Below are positions 24,578 through 38,552 of a DNA stretch of 64,000 nucleotides, piece by piece. The position numbers were made by a program, and so were the translations under genes. The stretch is from assembly GCA_020543525.1 (NCBI GenBank), contig JAHYIO010000031.1, forward strand, positions 3,348,001-3,412,000, written 5' to 3'. The notes under the pieces are model-generated. The model was not told the origin of the DNA and made no database searches. It worked only from the letters and a program-made list of their open reading frames with translations. Position 1 is the stretch's first letter, and every line of letters begins with the position of its first letter. Source of the stretch: Coriolopsis trogii (lineage: Eukaryota > Basidiomycota > Agaricomycetes > Polyporales > Polyporaceae).

Positions 24578-27138
24578 CTAGTCCACGTCCATCTCCGTCG
24601 GGCCATCCGCCTTGGGCTGCTGGTCCGCCTTCGGAGTCTCCGTCCCGCCCTGCTTGGGGGTCTCCGTGCCCGCGGTGGGCTCGACCTTGGGCTTCGGCTT
24701 CGGCTTCGTCAGGATCGGCGTCGCAAAGTAGATGATCTCGTCCTTCTTCTTCAGCACCTCCGCCGCCGTCAGCACCGGGTCCACGTTCTTTGGCCGCTCG
24801 CTCTGCCGCACGTTCTGGTCCTCGAGCCACTTCTGCACCGTCGCGCACTTTTCGATCACCGCCTGCTTGTCCTTCTCCTCAATGTGCGAGAACCGCTCGT
24901 CGTTCGAGGACGCCTTGGACATGTAGTCGTTGATCGTCTCCCGCAGCTCGCTCACCACCCGTGTCCGCTGCTCGGCCTCCTTGAACCGGAAGATGACAGG
25001 GTCCGCGAGCGCATGGAGGGCGTCGATCTTCGACACGTAGACAGACTTGGTCGCATCCTCTCCCTCGTCCGAGTACAGCCAGTCCTCAGCCTCCTGGAGA
25101 GCGGCCATAATCTTCTCCTTCTCCTGCGGCTGGACATACGGCGCGTAGCGCTCGTCAAGTCGACTCCGCGTGTCGTAGATGAACTCCTCAAGAGCGTTCT
25201 TACGTTCCTGTATACCAAAAACGTCATGTCAGCTATCCCAAGCCTATGGCAGATCGCGTCAAGTTAAACATACCGCAGTGTCCGTGACGAGCTTGTCAGC
25301 AGCATGCATCTGCGCCTCCTGCTCCTTGTACGACGCGATGATCGAAGGGTCAAGGCCTGTGTGTCCCCACACAAACGGCACCTCCTTCTTCTTCACCACC
25401 CGCTTCTTCTTCGGCGCCTCCTCCTGGCCGTCCACCTGCATAGCCGCCTCCTCCTTCTCCTCGACCTCCTCCGTGTACGCGGCCTCAAACGAGAGGATGC
25501 CGTGCACGTTCAGCCGCGTCTTCACCTTCACGACAGCCACGTCCCCATTCGGCTGCGGCTCGACGTTCTTCGCCGTAAACTTCGCGATCCATGGGTTGAT
25601 CCCTCCCGGGAGCTGCGACGGCTCCGCATAGCTCGCCTCGAGGTCGAACCCGGCCCTGCGGTAGAACGTGAGGACCTTCGTCGACGGGATGTAGTTCCCC
25701 TTCGGGAACACCGTCAGCTCGTTGTCCTCGTCGTCCGGCTGGCGCTCCCAGGTGACCTTGACCGAGTACGGCGTGATGTCCTGCATCGAGAACTCGCGCA
25801 CGCGGAACACGGGCGACGCCATCGCGCACGCAAACGTCGCGCCGCGCGCAGCAGCTTCCTCCTGGTTGAGCGTCGTCGAGAGCGTCTTGCCCTGGAACCA
25901 CGCCTGGATCTTGTTGCGCACGGCGGGGATGCGCGTGCACCCGCCGACGAGCTCGACGGCGTCGATCTGGTCGATCGACAGCCCAGAGTCGGCGAGAGCC
26001 TGGTGCAGCGGCGCCTCGAGACGGCTGAGGACGCCGGAGATCAGGTTCTCGTACTCCTCGCGCGTGAGACGGCTATGCGCGTCGATGTCGTTCATGATCG
26101 ACTCGACGTTGAGCGGGGCCTCGGCGTTCGCGGAAAGCACCTTCTTGACGCGGTCGCACCCTGCGGAGAGTCGGAACATCGCCTTGGGGTTCGAGAGGAC
26201 GTCGATCTTATACTTCTCCTTGAACTCGGCGGCAAAGTGCTGGAGGAGCGCGTAGTCGATGTCACGGCCACCGACATGGCGGTCGTACGCCGTGCTCTTG
26301 ACGACGAGCTGGCCCTTGGAGAAGGCGACGACAGAGACAGCCATGCTCGAGTGGCCGACGTCGACAAAGACGACATGTCTCGGGTTCTCCGGTTCAGGAA
26401 GGTCGGACTTGGTGATACCGTATCCGAGGGCGACGGCGGTGGTGTCGTTGATGAGGCGGAGGACGTTGAGGTTGGCAATCTGGGCTGCGTCGAGGAGTGC
26501 GCGACGTTGGACATCTGTGTACCACCCGGGAACGGTGATCACGACGTCGGATACAGCCGTCTTCAACTCATTCGCGGCGATATCACGCAGCTTGCCGAGG
26601 TACATGCCGACCAGCTGAGTGGCGGAAAAGACCTTTTGCTCGCCGAGGTAGTTGACCTAGGGCGTGGGGGTCGTATGAGGTTCGGCTGATTGGAGTACAA
26701 AGAAGACGCACCTGTGCACCGACGGTGCCATTGGCGTCGACAAGCTTGACATGGGTGTATTTTGACTCGACCTCGGCGATTTCTGGGTCGGAGATTGTTC
26801 GGCCAAGCAGCCTCTTGAGAGAGCCGATTGTGTTGCGGAAGTTGGAAGTCTCGAGGGTCTTTGCGGGCTCACCGATAGAGCGCTGCTTGGGACCAAAAGA
26901 TACAAGGGATCTATAGATTGTATGCGGTCGATGAGCACGGTATTCGCAAGAAGAATAATGTGGTACGCACGGAGTGGCACGGTTGGAAACTTCGTTGATG
27001 ATGATGTCTATACCGCGGTGCCTCGCAACACCAATCTGGAGGACAAGGAATGAGTATCGATGCAGTAAACGCGCGATCGAATAGGCGAGCACAGACCTTG
27101 CTGTGGAGAGCACCGAAGTCGATACCGACGACGGACAT
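24578..27138 (-). CDS. SSE1: Hsp110-family chaperone (Sse1-like), nucleotide exchange factor for Hsp70
   Basis: Cytosolic Hsp110 proteins exchange nucleotide on Hsp70 and hold unfolded proteins. The protein starts MSVVGIDFGALHSKV, the Hsp70-fold phosphate loop in its Hsp110 form. It goes on with the ATPase domain (PGWYTDVQRRALLDAA, RLINDTTAVALGYG, VVFVDVGHSSMAVSVV, VELVGGCTRIPAV). The beta substrate-binding domain carries PKGNYIPSTKVLTF. An acidic/basic loop follows (EEAPKKKRVVKKKE), then a long helical lid (ALEEFIYDTRSRLDE, EAEDWLYSDEGEDATK). It ends DGPTEMDVD with TAG at 24580-24578. Four or more short introns lie mostly in the first quarter, plus one before the lid. The length of about 775 residues suits the family. 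Confidence 0.93.
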
Positions 27139-27532
27139 GATGCGTTACGATGGTGGGGGAGGGAGTGTCGTAGAGAAAAGGGTCGTAATAGAGCGTAAGA
27201 GGGGAGGACTATGAGGACTTGGATGCAGCTGCCCCGCCACCCAGATTCCTTTTACGCGCCCAAAATTTGGCGACCCGATCTGGCGTCACATCCATTTCGG
27301 GCATGTTCTCGAGTGTTCGCACCTCTTCCAACGTCTTCCACCACGCACAAGCCTCCCCTCATCGATGTCTTACATCATCTGCCCTACACGTCCCAACAAC
27401 GCGACTTGAACGCGTCGTAGATCGCGTACATCATGCGTGCGGGACGTGTTGCGAGAGAACGCGGTGGTTTTCAATATCACGAGGTCTAGGAATACATTTA
27501 CGCATAAACATGCTATGTATCATACGCTCTAA

Positions 27533-29800
<2,268 letters not shown>

Positions 29801-30143
29801 GGTGCGGATGTGCAGAGGAGGAAGAGGGCGAGGGCGGAAGAAAGGAGAGCTGGGAAGGAAAGCAGAGGATCTGAATCGAATCAGTCTCCGCATCCAACTT
29901 TTTAAAGATATTACTGCAGTAAATTCATGTGAGTCACGGTACGCGTCGCGCGTCAAGGCTATACTCGTGCTGCTTACCTCACTCTCCCACGAATACACGT
30001 CCTGTCACACGTGCTTACGGGTGACAGCATCACGCGTGACAGGATAAGTAGGACGAAGACGAAGAGTGTCACTAGTCAGACGACGGCGGGGACAGCGCCC
30101 TCGCAGCGTCTCCTTCCCTCCGCTCTTCTTGCGTCCGCTCTCT

Positions 30144-30144
<1 letters not shown>

Positions 30145-30186
<42 letters not shown>
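30145..30186 (+). repeat. (TCGTCC)7 microsatellite
   Basis: Seven perfect TCGTCC units lie in the roughly 510-bp divergent region between the lysyl-tRNA synthetase and the Pro/Arg-rich gene, about 130 bp before the ATG at 30314. The tract is pyrimidine-rich on the plus strand and is probably in the 5' leader or core promoter. Confidence 0.9.
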
Positions 30187-30313
30187 GCGTTTTCTTGCTT
30201 GGTTTGTCTTCCGCGCGACACCTGCACCGCACGCGGGGTGGTCGAGTCCAGCCGGCACGCAGGATCTTATCGCTCGCTAAGGGCCGGGAGCCAAATATTT
30301 TGTGGACCCACAG

Positions 30314-33080
30314 ATGGCGACACGGCAAAACAAGAAGCGCAAGGGCCGCAACAATGCCCCTCCCCGCGAGCGCACCGTCACCACCCTCACAGACGGCCCA
30401 GACGGCCCCTTCCTGCCCTCCTCCCCCGACGACCTCTCCTCGCCCAGCCTCGTGCAAGCCGCGTTCCCGCTCAGCTCTCCTATTCTAGCCGCCAGCCAGC
30501 CACCTGGCATCACCCCTGCTCAGTTCCCCTTCACCACCTTCCCATACTCCTCCTTCTCCCACATGGCTGGCATCGGTCCTGGCTCCTACCAGCAGCCTAT
30601 CTCATCTCCTCAGTACTACCCTCCGCTTACGGCAACAGTCCAGACGACAGCAAAACCTAGTCAGCAACAGCACACCCCGACTCTTCCTCCAGGCAAGAAC
30701 GACCTCGAGATCCTCGAGAGGCTCAAGGAGACAATCAAGAACAACCAGCACCAAGTCTTCCGTCCCGTTCCTCAGCCCTTGGCTCTCGCTAGTGTCTTTC
30801 TAGGCCCAAAGTCCTCCTCTGCCTCCTCTCATGTCCCGCCACATCCTGAGCAGCTTCCCACGGACTCCTCTCCCCCCGGCTTGACTCTGAACGCTCATGA
30901 CACCCCTAAGCTCGCTACTGACGGCTCGTCGGCACAAGCTCTGAACCAGTCTACGTCTCCTCGTGCAGTCAACGTCCCTGACACTCGTGATGGGCCAACG
31001 ATACCTGTCCGTCGCCCCTCCGTGAGCGAGTCTCCCAAGGCGAATGTGCTACCTGTTTCCCACTCATGCCCCCATTTCCCGTCTGCTAACCTAGTATCTC
31101 CCTTCCAGGACACTCGGTCCCCTCCTGAGAAACGTTTGGATAGGTACGATTCGATCAGTTCTGTCTCTGCTCCCGTCTCCGGAAGACAAGATAGGCCTTC
31201 GTCCAACGACACTGCAAGCTCTCCTCGGTTCAGCAACGTGGAAGCTAGTCCGCATATGGCTCCCCCCGGTTTGCAGAGGACAGAGCAGGGTGCTCGCCCA
31301 GGTGAGATCAAACAGAGTCCTGTTCCATTTCCCGCAAAACTGTCCCCTGCCGACTCGAAAGACGATCTCCGGTCCAAAGACTCTGCTTGGTCTGCTCGTA
31401 ATGGCTACGATGATCGGGATCGCTCTAGCCTCCCTAGTCGGACAGAGAGTGGCCACATCACTGGTACCAGCAACGAAGGCAGAGGACCGCCACCTCCAAG
31501 GGACCGCAGGACTTACGACCGGTCCCGATCTCGGTCACCTATGCGAGACAGAGACCGCGAGTACATGGATCGTGATCGCGATCGGCGACCAGACTATATT
31601 CGCCCTCGGGATGATCGACGTTATGATGACCGTGCACGTCCCATGGACGACCGTAGGCCTCAAGTGTCCAGTGACAGGCGATATGAGCCCAGGTATCCGC
31701 CTCCGCGAAGGTACGATGGCAAGGACAGTCCATTACCTCACGGGCGGGATGATCGGTACCCTGAAGGCCGGCCTCCACCGCGCAACTTGGGTGAAGAACG
31801 TGCAATTGTCCGTCCGCCTCTGAATGCATCTGCTCCGGTCTCTTCTCTTCCTGAGGATCGTCGTGGTCCCCTTCCGTCTGGCACTGATGACCGTTCTGCA
31901 CGGCCACCAACTGCCGACGAGCGTAGGGCACCACCCCCACCGCCTCTCTCGAACGGGGATATATCAACTAGGCCTCCGGACGACCGCCGGCCTCCGCCCC
32001 CTCCTGCCTCTCCGGATCGTCAAAGGAGGACTGGTCCACAGCCATCGCCGCCCTTGGAGAGGCCAGAGGATCGACGCCCACTGCCACCACCGACTGAGAC
32101 TGCAAGAGGCCTCAAGAATGCAGAAGATCGCCGCGTACCTCCTTCGCCCTCTGTTGTTGAACGCCAGGTCAGAGCAGGAGAGGATCGTCGTCCGCCGGTG
32201 CCAGCTGTGGCAGGAGAGCGCCCATTGCCTGTGAACGAAGACAGACGCCCTCCGGCTATCGCGGACCGCACTCTGGTCCGTGCTCCCGAGGACCGCCGAC
32301 CACCGGCTGAGAACGTTAGTCGTGCTCCCGCTCCTGCTCCTACGCCTGCGACTGTTCCTGTTCCTGTTCCTGCTGATTCTGCTGCTACTCGTCCTCCTGT
32401 TGAAGAGCGTGTTGCACGACCTTCGCAGCCTGATGAGAGAGCTACAGTTACTCGTCCTATTTCCCTGGAAGAGAGAATCAGCCGGGTTCCTTCTCTGCAA
32501 GAAAGACTCAGCTACCCTCCCGTGCCCGTGTCTCGTCCTGAAGACACCAAGCCTGTCCCTCGTCTGGAGGAGAGACTCAGCCGTCCTGGAGACCCGTCGG
32601 TTCCTCTCGAACAGCGTCTGTCCAATCCTCCCGCTGCCGACAGTCGACCCCTGCGTCCTCCGCCTGATGACCGGCCTCCTAGACCGTCTTTGCCCGCTGA
32701 TCGCCCTGGGCCTATAGGGCGCACTACTGACGATCGGACGGTTCTCGCTGAGCCCGCTGCACGCGCCCCACACCCTCCTAGCGAACGTCCCGTCCATCCC
32801 GAGGACCGCCATTACGCCCCTGGTCCTCCAAGCCGCTTTACACGCCCCCCAAGCCCGGCAGCGAGCGACCGCTCACGCGGCCACCCGCCTCCCCCACGGT
32901 CGTACCGCGCCCCGTCCGTTGCCCGAGACGAACCGCGCTCGTACAGGCCCCCTTCGCCTGGACCGGGCCGACCTGTTTCTCGAGCTGACGTTCGTGAGTT
33001 CCGGCCTGATCTCAGGGACCGCATCGACCGCGCGGGGTACCGCACGGACTCGGAGAGGGACAGATATCCTCCGCCGCCTC

Positions 33081-33113
<33 letters not shown>

Positions 33114-34252
33114 GCGAACGTCGGGCCGAGGTCATAGACGTTGATCACCCGCCGCGGTTTGTGGAAAGTCGGGCGTCGTACCGCCGGCCGACGCCGCCGC
33201 CGCTTGCAGACTCGTATCCTCCACGTGGAGACAGAGCTTGGGTTCCGGCGGGTGAGGCACCGCCGTTCCGGGAGAGAGAGAGGGAGAGGGAGAGAGATGC
33301 GGAGCCTGGGAGACGACCGCCGCCGCCGCCACCTGGGGAGTCTCATGGGTATTCGCGGCCGTACGGAGAGGAGTGGAGCGAGCGTTCCTGGGACAGGTCA
33401 AGAGATTACGAGCGCGACCGGGACCGGGACCGTGAACGGGAGCGAGAGCGGGAACGAGAACGGGAAAGGGAAAGGGAACGGGAACGGGAACGGGAAAGGG
33501 AAAGAGAACGGAATGGGAGGTTCGCCGAACGCGATGCTCCTCCGCCTGCTGCTTGGGAGACGCGCGAAGAACGTGAGCGGAGGACGTCGTCGACATACCC
33601 CCCGCCACCACCTCCGCCTGCTTCTATCCCCGATCTGCCGCCTGTGGGAGGCCGGGCGTACGAGTCTAGGCCGCTCAGCTCGAGACTGACCGACCCGCCG
33701 TACGCGGACGAGAGAGAGCGGGAGCGGGAGCGAGAGAGAGATCGGGCGGTGTACGCGCGGGACGTCGAGCACGGACGGTACGCGCCTGTCGACGCGCCCT
33801 CGTACTCGCGCGTGCGTCCGCGCAGCCCGAGCCCCGGTCCGGGTCCGCTGCGGAGGGGCCCGGCGAGCGAGGATCTGCGCCCGCCGCTGAAGCGGGCGAG
33901 GGAGGACGGGTACGGTGGTGGGTATTACCCGGCTGCTCATGCGTCGGACGAGCCGCCGCCGCCGCCGCCGCCGCCAGCGCCGCCGAGACATGCGCATGCG
34001 GCGGACTACCCGCCGCCCCCGCCGCCTGCGGGGTACTATGACGACCCTAGGTATCATAGCCCGGGTGGACCTGGGCCGAGGGAGAGGGAGTATCTGGTCC
34101 CGAGGGAGAGGGAGCGGGATGCGGAGTATGCGTATGATAGGAGGGGCGAGCTGCCGGGGCGGATGGCGCCGCCTCGCTCGCCGCCGCCGGGGTACGGTCG
34201 GCCTGTGTATGGCAGGGACGACAGACGGTACGGTATCCCGCCGCGTGGTTGA
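30314..34252 (+). CDS. Large Pro/Arg-rich low-complexity protein, probably nuclear
   Basis: A single open frame starts MATRQNKKRKGRNN, a basic patch resembling a nuclear localisation signal. It continues for about 1,312 residues to a TGA at 34250-34252. The frame actually opens earlier, at a GTG at 30302, but the first ATG is at 30314. The middle is built of repeated DRR-P and EDRRPP units. The C-terminal third has long RE/ER runs (about 33280-33510 and 33710-33750) and polyproline tracts (about 33950-33990 and 34010-34030). The only ordered-looking part is near residue 130 (NDLEILERLKETIKNN). Such composition is common in splicing or transcription condensate proteins, which is inference. A candidate in-frame intron lies at 31046-31108. 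I do not recognise a named orthologue. Confidence 0.8.
31046..31108 (+). other. Candidate 63-bp in-frame intron inside the Pro/Arg-rich gene
   Basis: The sequence starts GTGCTACCTG, holds a TGCTAAC branch-site match at about 31084-31090 and ends CTTCCAG. It is a multiple of three with no stop, so the frame stays open whether or not it is removed. The donor is weak, so it may be retained or alternatively spliced. Confidence 0.5.
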
Positions 34253-35175
34253 GAGTGGAACGGGTGAGTTTTCTCTCTGTTTTCTTTGTTCGCTGGCTGG
34301 CTGTGTGCTGAGATGTTTCGCGCAGATCTTGATGAGTGAAGAGATCTGGGGGAGGAAGAGGAGGAGGTGTGTCTTGTTGGGTTGGGTTTCTATGTCTCTT
34401 GTCTCTTGATGTTGTGGACATTGCTATGTGCTTGTCTATGCGTCGCCAACATGTACCGTCTGCCATCTATCTTCCCATGTAATAGGACTAGATATATGTT
34501 TCACTGCTTGGATTGTGCATCGTGCTTATACGTATGGACCCGACAGTAGATCTAGATACGGTGTGGACATGTCCGTGAGACTCTGATAGTAGACTTATAT
34601 GTCGCTCGTGCCCATGACCAGTATCGATATAGTCCGGACGTTGGCATGACATACACGGGGCAGGGAAGAACGACAGCATGGGTCCTGGACGTCGACAAGA
34701 CCAGAGGCCCAGCTTATGCATGTACACAAGTTGTATTGTGACAACCCATGCCTCTTTTTTGGTCAATCCGATCAATGGAATCATTGAAGAAACCGAGGCC
34801 TTGTTGATTGTCAGAGGGCGGGGCGAGTGTTGAGGATGGGAATACATGTACACAGTGAGCGGGTTGTGCAAGATCACAGACGGAGAGGAAGTAGACGATA
34901 CGCTGCGGTACGAAGATGTGCAGACACACGGTCGGATCTGGTAGTCTGATCGACAGAAAGACTAGTACTGAAGTACTGAAGAGCGAAGCGGTGGAGGCTA
35001 TTGCGAGAACTGGCCATCTGCCGGATATAGCCTCTCACGCAATCCGCCGCCCTGCGCGACTCACGCGTGGATACATACAGAACGGGGGTCGCTGCATCTC
35101 AGCATGGTCACATATCTGCGCAAACGAGTACGGTCAGCGCATGCGCATGTTCTCAGCCTCGGAGCGTGAGCGGAT
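34253..35175. other. Intergenic region after the Pro/Arg-rich gene
   Basis: This holds the 3' UTR of the Pro/Arg-rich gene and unassigned sequence before the F-box remnant. A T/G-rich stretch at 34267-34410 fits a 3' UTR. No gene is supported. Confidence 0.5.
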
Positions 35176-35835
35176 TTAGGACCAGACATCCTCGCCCCAG
35201 AGTACGATAAAGTCCACGAGGGCAACTTTGGTTTGAATAAAGATCCGAGAGCTCGAGCGCAACGGGGGTAACGTCGTGTAGGGCCAGATGACAAGTTGGG
35301 GGGAAGACGAGCGACCGCAGTGTGTGGAGATGCCCAGTGTGTGGAGGTGCCGACAGTTGGAGAGGACGTCGACGAGAACAGCATGTGTCTGCAAGTCGTG
35401 AGAATTGTGTAGACGGCCGTCTCGCCAAGTAACCTGACGGCGCGTTCGAATACTGTGTCGAATTCTGCTCGTACGAACCTGCGGAGTACACAGAGAGCGT
35501 CAGTGAAGCGTGAATCGCGCTCCATGAAGACCCGTGAGTTGCGGAGAGTGAGTTTACGGAGATTGAGGGCGTGCTGCAGGATATCGACAGCTGGGATACG
35601 CCGTCATTCTGGTGATGTACTCCCGCCCGTGAGGTACACATTGAGAAAGAGAATGGAGGTTTCAAAGTCGCTGGCGCGGTTGGGGCCATATTGGAAGAGA
35701 AGTCTGTGAAAACCGCCAGTCATGGAGTCGCTTGGGGGTGAGAGAGAGGTTGGTGGCATCCTTGCCGAAGAGGTGGCTGCAGATATCCCAGAGCACATCG
35801 TCGTTGAGATCAAGGAGATATGTACATGGACGCTC
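35176..35835 (-). pseudogene. F-box (probably LRR-type) protein, fragmentary
   Basis: On the minus strand an F-box reads [20 protein letters not shown] and then [11 protein letters not shown] (about 35835-35730). Downstream, other frames carry repeat-like text typical of fungal F-box/LRR proteins (DILQHALNLRKLTLRNSRVF, FDTVFERAVRLLGE, LSNCRHLHTLGIS), down to a stop at 35178-35176. The frames cannot be joined by introns of normal size: between FLNVYLTGG and LQHALN only about 30 bp separate a possible donor and acceptor. No in-frame ATG precedes the F-box before SNX3 sequence on the other strand. I read it as a decayed or 5'-truncated gene. Confidence 0.5.
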
Positions 35836-35953
35836 GCGACGGTGATAGCGTGGAGGAGAGCGTGGGGGCGGGAGCGCGCAGAGCCTAGCACGGGCGTCAG
35901 AGGGGAGGACGTAAGGCAGGGCAGCGACGAACCCAGGTTGAGCGACAACCACG

Positions 35954-36819
35954 ATGACCACCGTCTCTCCCTTTGCGCGCAGCAGCGTCTTCGACGAGCC
36001 CCGCCTCGGCGGCCGCGAACAATCCGTCAGTCCCCGTCCGCCGTCCGGCCAGTGACCGCACTGATCTCTCTCGCGCGACAGATCGAGGAGATGTACAGCG
36101 TCCCCGAGAGCTTCCTCGAGATCGAGGTCCGCAATCCCCAGACGCACGGTGAGCACCCGCGGGCCCAGCGTGGAATGCCCCCCGGGACTGACTCGTCATC
36201 CGCCCCAGGGTTCGGGCGGAAGATGTACACCGACTACGAGATCGTGTGCAAGGTGCGCTCTCACCCACATGCTCTCCCATCTCTCCGCCCCCCTCCCTCT
36301 CCCCCGCCCGTCGCCGTCCCACAGCTCACTCACACAGACACCCACGCCCCGCAGACGAACATCCCCGCGTTCAAGCTCCGCCACTCGGTCGTCCGCCGCC
36401 GCTACTCCGACTTTGAGGCCTTCCGGGAGATCCTCGAGCGCGAGTCCACGCGCGTGAACATCCCGCCCCTCCCCGGCAAGGTCTTCACGAACCGCTTCTC
36501 GGACGAGGTCATCGAGAGCAGGCGCGAGGGCCTCGAGCGCTTCCTCACCATCGTCGCCGGCCACCCGCTCCTCCAGGTACGTCCGCTCGCAGCTCTGGCA
36601 CTATCGCTATCGCTCTCTTTGTTCTGTCGAACGTTCGCGAACGTTGTGCTCATTCACCTCCTTCCCGCATCCGTCTGCGCGCGCGCCGCATGACACACCC
36701 CGTCGTCCCACTTCTGGTCTACTGCGCCGCTGCGCTGCCGCACGACTGCGCAGACGGGGAGCAAGGTGCTCTGCGCGTTCCTCCAGGATCCCGGATGGGA
36801 CAAGTCCCAGTGGCAGTGA
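35954..36819 (+). CDS. SNX3: Sorting nexin-3 (Grd19/Snx3), PX-domain endosomal retrieval protein
   Basis: Snx3 binds PtdIns3P on early endosomes and recruits retromer to recycle cargo to the Golgi. Exons 35954-36025, 36082-36148, 36209-36252, 36355-36576 and 36754-36819 give 471 nt, or 156 residues. The start [13 protein letters not shown] is chosen because its frame joins [18 protein letters not shown] across a 56-bp intron. The PX domain shows [10 protein letters not shown], then [14 protein letters not shown] (the RRYSDF phosphoinositide-binding motif), then IPPLPGKVF and RREGLERFL. It ends [20 protein letters not shown]. Length and motifs match the family closely. Confidence 0.95.
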
Positions 36820-37316
36820 ACCCTCTCTGCCGCCTCTACCAACCGCCCTCCGCCATCCCCATCTCCTCGCCTCCCCGGGCCCCCGCGCCCTTGATCACGC
36901 GAGCCCTCGATTCGGCCGTGACTCGGCTTCCCCGTGTCTGTTTCTACCAGGTTCTGTGACAACCCGATCGTGACTTTCCCTCCTTTCAACTCTCTGCACT
37001 TTTCTTCCCCGTCTCGCTGTTGCATGCTTTCCCCTCTGTTGACTAGTTTCACGAATCGTGATGACCCTTTGGCGGACGTTGCGGCCGGGGAGCGCATGAC
37101 ACACGCACAAGGAGCTCTACCATGGTAAGTTCTAGTCTATTAGATGAGCATACAGCGAGCAATGAGCGGAGGGGCGGGGGCGTAAGTAGGGGCAGTAGTA
37201 CTTTTGCGGCTCGGCGGAGAGCGCGTGCGTCTATGTCATGAGCGTGCGTACGGTAGATTGACGGGCAAGGGAGCCCGGGCGTCGGTCGTGGGTGGAGACT
37301 CCTCGTGGACCCTCGT
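36820..37316. other. Convergent 3' region between SNX3 and GGC1
   Basis: I see no gene. Pyrimidine-rich stretches follow the SNX3 stop. Small ORFs are unsupported. Confidence 0.5.
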
Positions 37317-38552
37317 TCATACGTACTTGGAGAACCAGGGGATGAGGGACTGGGCGAGGGTGTAGCTGAAGACGAGCTTCGGGCCGACGACCAAGATCTG
37401 CGCAAGGGAAAGTTGTGAGCATCAGACGGTATTGCAGACCCGACGCTCGAACGGACCTTTGGGGTGAGGCCCTTGAAGAGCGCGGCCGCGCCTTCGTTCT
37501 TGATGAGGTCCTTGACGACGGTGACGCCCGAGACCTTGTGCTCAAAGTTGGCGTTCTGGATCCGGGTCTTGACCGTGTCGAGCGGGGCGGCGACGGTGAT
37601 GGAGGCGACGGCGCCGGCGATGGAGGCCACAAAGTTTTGGCCCCAGGTCGCCTTGTGGTAGTCTTGGATGCCGAACATGTACTCTTTCGTCATTGCGGAC
37701 GCGCCGAAGAGCTTGCGTGGGTCGGGGTCAGGGTTGGGGTCGGGGTCGGATGGAGGAGGGGGACTCACTGCGAAACTGCCGGGGGCGTTGCGGGCGATGG
37801 TCCAGCCCCAGCCGCGGTAGAGGGTGGAGCCTTCTTCCATGAAGATGCGGACGACGCCGCGGCCGCGGAAGGCTTCGGGGTTGACCTGCCGCTTGATCTT
37901 GAGCGCGTCGAGGGGGAGGAGGACCTGCGGAGGTGCTTAGTGGGGCCAAGGCGAGGTGGGGAGAGCGCGACTTACGACTTCACCGATGCCTGTCAAGCTG
38001 GGCGGGCGAGAGGGGTGAGGATGGGGCGCAGAAGACTACAGGAGAGAGACTGACCTGCCGGCGGTGGCCTGCATCATCATCTTGCCCTTGCGCTCGCCGA
38101 ATGCGTTGGTGAAGCTGTCGCGGTAGTTGCGGGCGAGGATGTCGCTGAACCAGGGCTGGCCGCCGTACTTGTAGATGCGCTGGGTGACCTTGTAGCCGGC
38201 GGCGTAGCCGAGGCCGGGGAAGAGGGAGAGGAGCTTGCGGCCGAGCGGGGCGGACGCGTAGTCCTTGAAGATGATCGTCGAGAGCGTGGACGCGGACACC
38301 TGCGGGGGAGGGTGAGCATGTGCGCGGGTGCCAGCGCGATGAGGGCGAGGACGGACCTTGGACTTGTTGCTCATGAGACGCTTCGCGATGGTGTCGACGG
38401 GGTGGAAGACGAGGAGCTCGGCGATGCCTGTAGGTCGTGTTCGTGAGCTATACTGGCACGGAGGTCGAGGACGAGCACGAACCTGAGGCTCCTGAGCCGA
38501 GGATACGAGCCGTGCCCGAGTCGCTGCTCTTGACATTGAGCTGGGGGGCCAT
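37317..38552 (-). CDS. GGC1: Mitochondrial GTP/GDP carrier (Ggc1-like)
   Basis: Mitochondrial carrier of the inner membrane, which imports GTP and exports GDP in yeast. The start ATG is at 38552 (MAPQLNVKSSDSG). Repeat 1 has AELLVFHPVDTIAKRLMSNK, with the carrier signature P-x-D-x-x-x-(K/R). It continues FPGLGYAAGYKVTQRIYKYG. Repeat 2 has GEVVLLPLDALKIKRQVNPE and then LYRGWGWTIARN. Repeat 3 has ITVAAPLDTVKTRIQNANFE and then LFKGLTPK, and ends LIPWFSKYV with TGA at 37319-37317. Signatures HPVDT, LPLDA and APLDT mark all three repeats. About six introns split the gene. Assignment to Ggc1 rests on RLMSN and the repeat texts and is good. Confidence 0.88.

Noticed and set aside
25304..26689. 461-codon plus-strand frame opposite Hsp110
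   Set aside because: It is an antisense shadow; the minus strand encodes a full Hsp70-fold protein.
35722..36693. 323-codon plus-strand frame suggesting a longer SNX3 N-terminus
   Set aside because: The upstream part is antisense to the F-box remnant and reads through introns. The spliced start at 35954 gives a normal SNX3 length.
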